Below are positions 1-5,448 of a DNA stretch of 5,702 bases, piece after piece. Position numbers and translations under genes: made by a program. The DNA is from Kordiimonadaceae bacterium (GTDB taxonomy: Bacteria; Pseudomonadota; Alphaproteobacteria; Sphingomonadales; Kordiimonadaceae): NCBI GenBank assembly GCA_014238195.1, contig JABABO010000322.1, positions 1 through 5,702 of the forward strand, given 5' to 3'. Under the pieces are notes generated by a model. The model did no database searches and was not told where the DNA came from. It saw only the letters and a list, made by a program, of their open reading frames with translations. The first letter of the stretch is position 1, and each line of letters starts with the position of its first letter.

Positions 1-264
1 AAGGATCAGCCAAAAATAATAAGCAAATAACAACACAATAATCGGGTGCAGCGTGAATATTTTTCTCTCACGGCTGATAAAAACCCCTAAGACCGTCAGC
101 GCTGCGATTAAATCTAAGAAAGGAAAACTACGCGCAAATCCATAGGAATGAAATTGCGGAGCCATGTGGGAAACCCAGTTCCATACCAATACGCCCACAT
201 GTGGGTTTAAAAGTATGAAGGGCACCCATATAAATACACAGGCTGCTACGACCAAATCGCGCAT
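1..264 (-). CDS. Exosortase-A-associated O-glycosylation ligase (O-antigen ligase-like), N-terminal fragment
   Basis: The minus strand is open from an ATG at 264-262 to the window edge, giving 88 codons without a stop; the C-terminus lies outside. The protein begins MRDLVVAACVFIWVPFILLN and continues with a PHVGVLVWNWVSHMAP segment and a YGFARSFPF segment. This is the pattern I recall for the DUF5935 N-terminus of putative O-glycosylation ligases tied to exosortase A (PEP-CTERM) systems. Hydrophobic stretches at about residues 4-32, 48-64 and 72-88 fit a multi-pass inner-membrane protein; complete family members have roughly 430-450 residues with a Wzy_C domain further on. Family members are thought to transfer glycans onto exported proteins or to act in polysaccharide assembly, but their biochemistry is largely predicted. 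A good Shine-Dalgarno sequence (AGAGGAAAG) sits about 7 bases before the ATG. The gene is divergent from the amidohydrolase gene. The family call rests on remembered motifs, not a search. Confidence 0.8.
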   Translation of the reverse strand, partial: MRDLVVAACVFIWVPFILLNPHVGVLVWNWVSHMAPQFHSYGFARSFPFLDLIAALTVLGVFISRERKIFTLHPIIVLLFAYYFWLIL

Positions 265-311
265 ACAGACTTTCCTCTCAGCACTCTTTCCCCGTGCTCA
301 TAATACAGTCT

Positions 312-340
312 ATTGTGAGGAACATAACCGCATAAGGCAA
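312..340 (-). promoter_or_regulatory. Candidate promoter for the ligase gene
   Basis: On the minus strand TTGCCT (340-335) is followed after 17 bases by CACAAT (317-312). Each hexamer matches the sigma-70 consensus at four of six positions. Transcription would start near 305, leaving a leader of about 40 bases before the ATG at 264. The match is modest and such pairs arise by chance in AT-rich intergenic DNA. Confidence 0.25.
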
Positions 341-347
341 GCCCCGC

Positions 348-376
348 TTGACACATCAGACTACACACGTCACATT
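348..376 (+). promoter_or_regulatory. Candidate promoter for the amidohydrolase gene
   Basis: A perfect -35 hexamer TTGACA (348-353) is followed after exactly 17 bases by a weak -10 candidate, CACATT (371-376, three of six matches). Transcription would start near 383, giving a leader of about 68 bases before the ATG at 451. It lies back-to-back with the minus-strand candidate at 312-340, as expected for a divergent pair. The poor -10 keeps confidence low. Confidence 0.3.
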
Positions 377-450
377 TAAGGTTAACACGCCTTTATAAAA
401 GGATCCCAACTATCTATGCCAGCCATCTATAAAAGAAAGGTTACAACCCC

Positions 451-2211
451 ATGAAAAACAATATTTTTCCTCGTCGCTTAGGCTTATTAGGTGCATTTTT
501 AGGATTATTCCTAAGCACGAACGTTAGCGCCCAGAATGAGAGTGATCAAACTTCACCCGCCCAATCAACAGGCCCTACAGTATTGGCAGACACTGTCGTG
601 TGGGGTGGACCGATCTATACAGCTGATGATACTAATCCGCGTGTTAGTGCCGTTGGCATTAAAGACGGACGCTTTATATTTGTTGGGTCTCGCTTAGGTG
701 CAGAAGCGCTCATCGGACCAGATACAACGGTTTTAAGCCTTGAAGGCAGTGCCGCTTTTCCAGGGTTTGTTGACGGGCACGCACACCTCAGCAGCATTGG
801 GGAGCGTGAGGTAATATTTAACTTGGAAGGGATAAATTCACTCACTGCTTTACAGGAAGCTCTTGGGGAAAACCGTGCAGCTAACCCTGACGCACGCGCG
901 ATTATTGGTCGTGGTTGGATTGAAACCCACTTTCCTGAACAACGTATGCCATCCCGCTGGGACCTAGACACAATTGTTAACGATGTACCAGTTATTTTAA
1001 CACGTGCAGACGGCCATGCTTTGGTCGCCAACAGCAAGGCGCTTGAGCTTGCCGCGATAACCAGTCAAACAGAGGCACCCTTTGGTGGGTCTATTCATAA
1101 AAATGCCTTAGGCGAACCAACGGGCATTATTATAGATACAGCCATGTCACTTTTGACACCTGTTATCCCTGTTACAACTCAAGAAAACCTAAAGAATCAC
1201 CTCATCATTGGCGCAACCACTTATGCAGACCTTGGTTGGACAGGCCTTCATAATATGTCTGCTGGTTGGGATGAGAGCCTGCTGCTAGAGCAACTCTCTG
1301 ACAATGGTGATGTTGGACTGCGCGTTTATAATAGTGTCGATATTGATCAGGCAGAGCCATTGTTTACGGGCGGCGCACGGCAAAGCGCAAACGCGCGCAT
1401 CGTAACACGCGCCATAAAAATATACACAGATGGTGCCTTGGGGTCACGCGGTGCTGCTCTTCTTGATAAATACAAGGATGCAGACACAAAGGGGTTGATG
1501 CTGATTACCGAGGCAGACGCAAGTGCAAGCATGCAACGCGCCCTAAGATCAGGTATACAAATCAATTCCCATGCCATTGGGGATGCTGGCAATCGCAAAC
1601 TGTTAAATTGGATGGAACAAGCCTTTGCAACTGTCGCTGAAACAGAAAGGGCCGTCAGTGAACCGCGTTGGCGTATTGAACACGCCCAAATCATAAACCC
1701 AGCTGATCTGCCGCGTTTTAGTGCCCTTGGTGTTATTCCTTCTATGCAGCCAAGTCACGCAATCGGTGATTTGCATTTCGCTGAAAAGCGCTTAGGCCGC
1801 GACCGCTTAAAAGGTGCTTACGCTTGGAATAGTTTACTGAACACTGGATCAATAATCATTGGTGGATCGGATGCCCCTGTCGAGCGCGGTGACCCGATGA
1901 TCGAATTTTATGCGGCCATCACCCGCACAGACCTGAATGGATATTCTGACGATACTTGGCACCCAGAGGAAACCGTTAGCCGCAGCGATGCCCTAAAAAT
2001 GTTTACCATATGGCCCGCTTATGGGGCGTTTATGGACACTGAACTGGGGACCATAACAGTCGGCAAAAAAGCGGACCTCACGGCTTTCGATCAAGATATT
2101 ATGACCATTGAGGCCAACCGCATTCTGCAAACCAAAGCCATTTTGACGATGGTCGAAGGCGAGATTTTATTTCTAGCAAGCAGCCCAGAATTGCCAGAAC
2201 AAGGGGGCTAA
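451..2211 (+). CDS. Exported YtcJ-like metal-dependent amidohydrolase (Amidohydrolase_3)
   Basis: This 586-residue protein has the full layout of the YtcJ/AepA/NfdA branch of the amidohydrolase superfamily. Residues 1-27 are a Sec-type signal peptide (KNN and RR, hydrophobic core, VSA before Q28), so the mature enzyme should be periplasmic. The barrel follows with VDGHAHL (H110, H112), the KIYTDGALGSR segment (K323, position of the expected carboxylated lysine), SHAIGD (H374), RIEHAQ (H411) and GGSDAPVE (D474), the expected metal ligands and catalytic aspartate. The C-terminal GTITVGKKADLTAFD segment is the usual small beta domain. Length is normal for the family and nothing key is missing. 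Members cleave C-N bonds of amides, formamides or cyclic amides; the substrate cannot be read from the sequence. The start is supported by AAAGG at 436-440, ten bases upstream, and by the signal peptide beginning there. The EAL gene follows after 82 bases. Confidence 0.93.
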   Translation: MKNNIFPRRLGLLGAFLGLFLSTNVSAQNESDQTSPAQSTGPTVLADTVVWGGPIYTADDTNPRVSAVGIKDGRFIFVGSRLGAEALIGPDTTVLSLEGSAAFPGFVDGHAHLSSIGEREVIFNLEGINSLTALQEALGENRAANPDARAIIGRGWIETHFPEQRMPSRWDLDTIVNDVPVILTRADGHALVANSKALELAAITSQTEAPFGGSIHKNALGEPTGIIIDTAMSLLTPVIPVTTQENLKNHLIIGATTYADLGWTGLHNMSAGWDESLLLEQLSDNGDVGLRVYNSVDIDQAEPLFTGGARQSANARIVTRAIKIYTDGALGSRGAALLDKYKDADTKGLMLITEADASASMQRALRSGIQINSHAIGDAGNRKLLNWMEQAFATVAETERAVSEPRWRIEHAQIINPADLPRFSALGVIPSMQPSHAIGDLHFAEKRLGRDRLKGAYAWNSLLNTGSIIIGGSDAPVERGDPMIEFYAAITRTDLNGYSDDTWHPEETVSRSDALKMFTIWPAYGAFMDTELGTITVGKKADLTAFDQDIMTIEANRILQTKAILTMVEGEILFLASSPELPEQGG

Positions 2212-2274
2212 AACAGGAATGCTACAATAATTTTTAGAATTAAAGTCACAAATTGCATTTGATAACGTCCTGTT

Positions 2275-2308
2275 AGGGTATCATCGTTATGATGTGCGCA
2301 TGACTATG
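2275..2308 (+). promoter_or_regulatory. Ambiguous start region of the EAL-domain gene
   Basis: AGGG at 2275-2278 is the only Shine-Dalgarno-like element. Three in-frame starts follow: GTG at 2294 (15 bases beyond AGGG), ATG at 2300 (21 bases) and ATG at 2306 (27 bases). None has ideal spacing. The best-spaced start, ATG at 2289, is in another frame and reads only four codons (ATG ATG TGC GCA) before TGA at 2301-2303, overlapping the ATG at 2300. Reinitiation after this mini-ORF is possible. The true start is therefore uncertain by about four codons. Confidence 0.4.
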
Positions 2309-3916
2309 GCATTAGAAGATGTAAAAAAGGAACGGGAACGCTTTGTGGCGTTTGCTTTTGCTGCCGCAGAAATTTTTCTTGAAGTGGATGAAGACGGCTT
2401 TATCACTTTTGAAGGGGGGGCGGTTGACCGCCTGTATCAGGGGGATAAACCAAGCTTAGACGGCCAGAATATTTATGATATTGTCACTGATGATGACCGG
2501 GAAATCCTCCGCGCTTTTTTGCATCATCTCAGTCATAAAGGCCGTATTGGACCCGTACCCATTCGCTTTTTAAGCAGCGAAAAACGCGACCTGCCCATTC
2601 GGATCTTTGCCCTGCGCATCCCTACACCAAATACGCGGACATACATTTCACTGCGAACAGCCCCCATCAGCAGTGACGATGGTTTTGTCACAGCGTCCGA
2701 GGAAGAAGCAGGCCTTATATGTAAAGACAATTTCATCGAACTGACCCAAAAAACCATGAAAGCAAGCCGCGAGAACAATCAAATGTTTCTCACAGTCGCT
2801 TCTGTGGATGGATTGCAAAAAGCGACCGAGCGCTTCGGGGAAAAACATGCCCACATTTTACTGAAACGTATTGCAGCCCATATGAAAACATTATCAATTG
2901 ACGGTGAATCCGCCAGCCAAATTGATGACAAAAATTTTGCCTTTCTCCACAAAACTAAAGGCGATAGTGCAACACTGAGTGCAGCCTTAACAGAAGTAGG
3001 CGGCGATATTCAACTCAAGACAACATATTCGACGATTGCCGCAAAAGCGGGTGATATGCCTGAAGATCAAGTTTTGCGCACCCTCAATTATGTGCTCAAT
3101 AAATTTTGTAAAGACCCAAATGCCTGTGACTTTGAAACTTTAACAAATGCCTATGATACATTGGCAAGCGAAGCGCAAACGCAAGTCGCAGAAATTCGCA
3201 CAACAATCAGTAGCGGGAATTTTAAACTAGCCTTTCAACCTGTTCGCTTGCTGGCAGATCGTTCTATCCATCACCATGAAGTTTTAAGCCGATTCACCGA
3301 TAGTTTAGGAGAGCAAACAACAGCAGAGGTCATCGAATTTGCCGAAAACGTTGGTGTTATTGAAGAATTTGATCTTGCTACATGCTTTAAAGCCCTCGAT
3401 TATATCAAGAAAATGCGTAACTTAGGCACCCCGACACCCTTATCTGTCAATATATCAGGCCGCACGATAGAAAACCAACGTGTCATTCCAAAATTACTTG
3501 AAACGCTCACGGCAAATAAGGCTTATGCCCGGTCATTAATCTTAGAACTTACCGAGACATCAGCGATTAGTGATTATAGCCATTCAGGGAAAATCCTGAG
3601 CGAAATAAAAGCCTTGGGCTATTCGCTAAGCCTTGACGATTTTGGATCAGGAGCTTCTGGGTATCAATATTTACGGGCATTCAATGTAGATTTCGTAAAA
3701 ATTGATGGTCAATATATTGCCGATATGGCTAAAAAAAATTACCAACCAACATTCTTATTATCGATGGTACGACTGTGTAATGACCTCGGCCTCAAGACAA
3801 TTGGCGAGCATGTTGAAACAAAATTCCAAGCCGACTTATTGCGCTCTCTTGGTGTTGACTATGGGCAGGGCTATTTGTTTGGCAAGCCAGATTTCAGTCC
3901 AGTGATAGAATATTAA
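2294..3916 (+). CDS. PAS-like / degenerate GGDEF / EAL protein, probable c-di-GMP phosphodiesterase
   Basis: This 540-residue protein has no signal peptide or membrane helix and should be cytoplasmic. Residues about 15-125 look like a PAS sensor fold. Residues about 140-275 are a GGDEF-like domain whose signature is lost: the active-site strand reads IDDKNFAFL (210-218) where GGDEFAxL is expected, so it should not make c-di-GMP. Residues about 300-537 form an EAL domain with the catalytic set present: HEVLSRF (E329, an EVL variant), SVNISGR (N386), LELTE (E418), LDDFGSG (D448, D449), VKIDG (K469), GEHVE (E505) and YGQGYLFGKP (Q525). It therefore probably hydrolyses c-di-GMP to pGpG, with the PAS and dead GGDEF domains as likely regulatory inputs. 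Several starts are possible (GTG 2294, ATG 2300, ATG 2306); the longest frame is given. The gene follows the amidohydrolase gene on the same strand. Its target process is unknown; envelope polysaccharide is a guess from the neighbouring ligase fragment. Confidence 0.92.
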   Translation: MRMTMALEDVKKERERFVAFAFAAAEIFLEVDEDGFITFEGGAVDRLYQGDKPSLDGQNIYDIVTDDDREILRAFLHHLSHKGRIGPVPIRFLSSEKRDLPIRIFALRIPTPNTRTYISLRTAPISSDDGFVTASEEEAGLICKDNFIELTQKTMKASRENNQMFLTVASVDGLQKATERFGEKHAHILLKRIAAHMKTLSIDGESASQIDDKNFAFLHKTKGDSATLSAALTEVGGDIQLKTTYSTIAAKAGDMPEDQVLRTLNYVLNKFCKDPNACDFETLTNAYDTLASEAQTQVAEIRTTISSGNFKLAFQPVRLLADRSIHHHEVLSRFTDSLGEQTTAEVIEFAENVGVIEEFDLATCFKALDYIKKMRNLGTPTPLSVNISGRTIENQRVIPKLLETLTANKAYARSLILELTETSAISDYSHSGKILSEIKALGYSLSLDDFGSGASGYQYLRAFNVDFVKIDGQYIADMAKKNYQPTFLLSMVRLCNDLGLKTIGEHVETKFQADLLRSLGVDYGQGYLFGKPDFSPVIEY

Positions 3917-3991
3917 TAGTGGTTTAGGTCGTTCATTTAGCTTATAGTTTTTAAGGTTTTTGTTTATAAGGTTTGGCCCTAAATTTTAGCT

Positions 3992-4204
3992 ATGTCTATT
4001 CTCGTAACATCGATTGCACTGGTTACAGCGCTTGCTGTGTATGCTTTTTCATGGTGGAAAGAACGCCAGTATCAGCCAGGTAATCCTCCTTTAATTCCGC
4101 TTATCTATGTGCAAATATCAGCCTTAATTGTCGCTTTAGTCCTTGCGGCACATCTCATATCCATCACAACTGGCTTGGTTTGGGAACCACCCTTTAGAAG
4201 ATAA
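3992..4204 (+). CDS. Small two-helix membrane protein, function unknown
   Basis: This 70-residue frame has two clear hydrophobic helices, about residues 2-21 and 34-60, joined by a charged loop (WWKERQYQPGNPP), and a short tail ending EPPFRR. The loop and tail are basic, so by the positive-inside rule both probably face the cytoplasm. The PGNPPLIPLIYVQ turn into helix 2 resembles small uncharacterised alphaproteobacterial membrane proteins I have a general memory of, but I cannot name a family. The region before the ATG lacks a good Shine-Dalgarno sequence (AAGG at 3968-3971 is about 20 bases away), the main weakness of this call. It lies 75 bases after the EAL gene on the same strand and may be co-transcribed. 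An 11-bp inverted repeat begins five bases after its stop. Confidence 0.7.
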   Translation: MSILVTSIALVTALAVYAFSWWKERQYQPGNPPLIPLIYVQISALIVALVLAAHLISITTGLVWEPPFRR

Positions 4205-4208
4205 TATC

Positions 4209-4251
4209 TATAGCCAAATACAGTGAATTTTGATCCCCTCATTTGGCTATA
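4209..4251 (+). terminator. 11-bp perfect inverted repeat, possible terminator at a convergent junction
   Basis: TATAGCCAAAT (4209-4219) and its exact reverse complement ATTTGGCTATA (4241-4251) are separated by 21 bases. The hairpin would begin five bases after the stop of the 70-residue gene and lies between two convergent genes, where a bidirectional terminator is expected. Against this, the stem is AT-rich, the loop is large, and no good T-run follows on either strand. It could instead be a protein-binding site or a chance repeat. Confidence 0.4.
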
Positions 4252-4280
4252 AGTATTTGTGTCGGTTCGACTTATCCCAA

Positions 4281-4319
4281 GAGACTTAGCGAATAATAAG
4301 ATTATTATTCATTGGTCTC
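4281..4319. repeat. Interrupted AT-rich palindrome over a gene 3' end
   Basis: GAATAATAA (4291-4299) and TTATTATTC (4302-4310) form a 9-bp inverted repeat with a two-base centre. It is flanked by a second pair, GAGAC (4281-4285) and GTCTC (4315-4319), with unpaired bases between the two pairs. It covers the stop codon and the last four codons of the minus-strand 302-residue gene. No T-run follows, so it is not a typical terminator; it may stabilise a transcript 3' end. Confidence 0.35.
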
Positions 4320-5213
4320 GCTATAGTCAGCAGTTTTCTCATCAAAAGTCTTCATTAATTTAGCCACCCTCGCCTGCGAAAATTCAAAGACTTTCCAATT
4401 ATATTTGGCATAGAGGGCCGCAGTAAACTGGTGACCAAATAGGCGGCGCTTCCCGCGTTTGCCAACAGAGATATAAATGCCAGCAGGATGATAATTAATC
4501 CATTTAACAACTTCGTGACTTTCATCCCACATACGGTCCTTCAAATGGCTACGGCCTGTCGCCTGAGTTGGTGTGACTTGGCTTTTTATCGTGCGCTTAC
4601 GGTTTTTCCATAGCCTAATCCAGCTGAACACCCCAACCACCACTATAGCGATTGCCCCAAGTATCATGATCGCCATATATGTTGCATTATAATCATTGCC
4701 AAGCTTAAGGCGCGCCATCGATTCTTCAAGCGCTTCCTCAGGGGTTAAGCGACTATCACGGTCCAAACTACCGTCACCGGTAAAGCTATAGATTATCGCG
4801 TCCCTACGGTCCAAGCTTGCGACCATGCCATTGCCACCATATACTGCCACATAACCATTAGAACCAATGGTTACACCGTAAAGCGGGTTGCCGCTACATT
4901 TCACTTTCATATCCAGCAAGTTGGGACGTTTTAAAAACATTTGATAGTCCGTGACACGGGTACAGCGATATCGATACAAGGTGATTAAGTCCCCTAAGCG
5001 TAAAGCAATGGCTTCTGTTGGGGCATTGCGGGTTACTGCTATATATAAATCTAAGCTCATTTCACGGGGATCGGCATTCGCTTGAACCTGTGGTGAAAAA
5101 AAGCTCCCTTGCGATGACTGTAGGTTTTGCGCGTAAACAGAGGGCATTCTGCTCACAAGGACTAAAATCAATCCTAAAGTGCCAAATACCAATGCATGTC
5201 TTTTGGTCATCAT
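4305..5213 (-). CDS. Unrecognised bitopic membrane protein with signal peptide
   Basis: I do not recognise this 302-residue protein. Residues 1-28 form a signal peptide (MMTKRH, hydrophobic core, VYA before Q29). Residues 29-177 would be periplasmic and include C84 and C106, which could form a disulfide, and a glycine/tyrosine-rich stretch (YGVTIGSNGYVAVYGGNGM, 112-130). Residues about 178-200 are a strong membrane helix followed by a basic stop-transfer segment (RLWKNRKR). Residues about 208-302 would be cytoplasmic, with aromatic and basic character (KWINYHPAGIYISVGKRGKR, 237-256) and an acidic tail. This N-out/C-in layout suits a sensor or anchor that passes a signal inward, but no known signalling domain is visible. 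ATG codons lie at 5213 and 5210; GAG about 8-10 bases upstream is a weak Shine-Dalgarno sequence. It lies downstream of lepA, separated from it by a terminator and with its own promoter. Confidence 0.85.
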   Translation of the reverse strand: MMTKRHALVFGTLGLILVLVSRMPSVYAQNLQSSQGSFFSPQVQANADPREMSLDLYIAVTRNAPTEAIALRLGDLITLYRYRCTRVTDYQMFLKRPNLLDMKVKCSGNPLYGVTIGSNGYVAVYGGNGMVASLDRRDAIIYSFTGDGSLDRDSRLTPEEALEESMARLKLGNDYNATYMAIMILGAIAIVVVGVFSWIRLWKNRKRTIKSQVTPTQATGRSHLKDRMWDESHEVVKWINYHPAGIYISVGKRGKRRLFGHQFTAALYAKYNWKVFEFSQARVAKLMKTFDEKTADYSETNE

Positions 5214-5263
5214 GTGTTTGAGCTCTTAATCAACTATTCGCTTCAAGCTATTCAATTAAAAAA

Positions 5264-5278
5264 TGAGAATGATTGCAA
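5264..5278. promoter_or_regulatory. Fur-like operator candidate
   Basis: TGAGAATGATTGCAA resembles the 7-1-7 Fur box TGATAATnATTATCA: the left half differs at one base and the right half at three. It overlaps the predicted transcription start (about 5277-5276) of the promoter at 5283-5291, where a repressor would block initiation. Four mismatches make a chance match possible in AT-rich DNA. Confidence 0.3.
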
Positions 5279-5282
5279 CACT

Positions 5283-5291
5283 ATTATACCA
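5283..5291 (-). promoter_or_regulatory. Extended -10 promoter for the 302-residue membrane protein
   Basis: On the minus strand TGGTATAAT (5291-5283) is a perfect -10 hexamer with the TGn extension. No good -35 is seen about 17 bases upstream, where the terminator T-run lies, which is acceptable for extended -10 promoters. Transcription would start near 5277-5276 and leave a leader of about 63 bases before the ATG at 5213. A weaker alternative is TTGCAA (5278-5273) with TTGAAT 17 bases later. Confidence 0.55.
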
Positions 5292-5298
5292 TACATCT

Positions 5299-5341
5299 AA
5301 AAAAAACGGAACCGCAGTCGGGGGAGGGCCAGCGGTTCCGT
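5299..5341 (-). terminator. Rho-independent terminator downstream of lepA, with a C-rich loop
   Basis: Read on the minus strand, ACGGAACCGC (5341-5332) pairs perfectly with GCGGTTCCGT (5315-5306) around a 16-base loop, and eight Ts (5306-5299) follow. The 10-bp GC-rich stem with a T-run is a textbook intrinsic terminator. It lies about 107 bases after the lepA stop and just before the promoter of the next minus-strand gene, separating the two units. The loop reads TGGCCCTCCCCCGACT and contains CCTCC, complementary to a Shine-Dalgarno core, unusual for a plain terminator and possibly the end of a small RNA. Confidence 0.85.
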
Positions 5342-5448
5342 GCGATACAGTCAGATCAAGGGAAGTCTTAGGCTGCATCAACTATTTTTCATCATAGTAC
5401 AGAGCTGTTAAAAAGTGGTAAATATCAAAAAACTATGAAAACAATGAC

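Noticed and set aside
164..379. A 71-codon plus-strand frame starting MWETQFHTNT
   Set aside because: It is antisense to the well-supported ligase N-terminus over its first half, has no recognisable composition or domain, and runs into the promoter region. It is a shadow frame.
376..386. TTAAGGTTAAC considered as a CtrA-type site
   Set aside because: CtrA sites need TTAA-N7-TTAA; here the two TTAA elements are only two bases apart.
615..1037. A 140-codon minus-strand frame inside the amidohydrolase gene, and a similar one at 1347-1694
   Set aside because: Both are antisense to an intact gene with conserved catalytic motifs. Their serine/arginine/alanine-rich composition is typical of the reverse complement of coding DNA.
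2212..2274. AACAGGA (2212-2218) and TCCTGTT (2268-2274) flanking most of the gap between the amidohydrolase and EAL genes
   Set aside because: A 7-bp inverted pair 49 bases apart is expected by chance; there is no T-run and no sign of an excised element.
2414..2420. A run of seven Gs early in the EAL gene, a possible slippage or phase-variation tract
   Set aside because: The frame is intact through it, seven is short for phase variation, and it fits normal glycine codons in the PAS-like region.
2533..2854. Two overlapping minus-strand frames within the EAL gene, and a plus-strand frame at 3702-3905
   Set aside because: They lie inside conserved domain-coding sequence in other frames and have no support of their own.
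3941..3974. Direct repeat TAAGGTTT (3952-3959, 3967-3974) and CTTATA/TATAAG inverted pair before the 70-residue gene
   Set aside because: The stretch is low-complexity T-rich DNA in which such short repeats arise easily; the stem is only 6 AT-rich pairs.
5018..5221. A 67-codon plus-strand frame opposite the start of the 302-residue gene
   Set aside because: It is antisense to the signal peptide and N-terminus of that gene and has no membrane or domain pattern.
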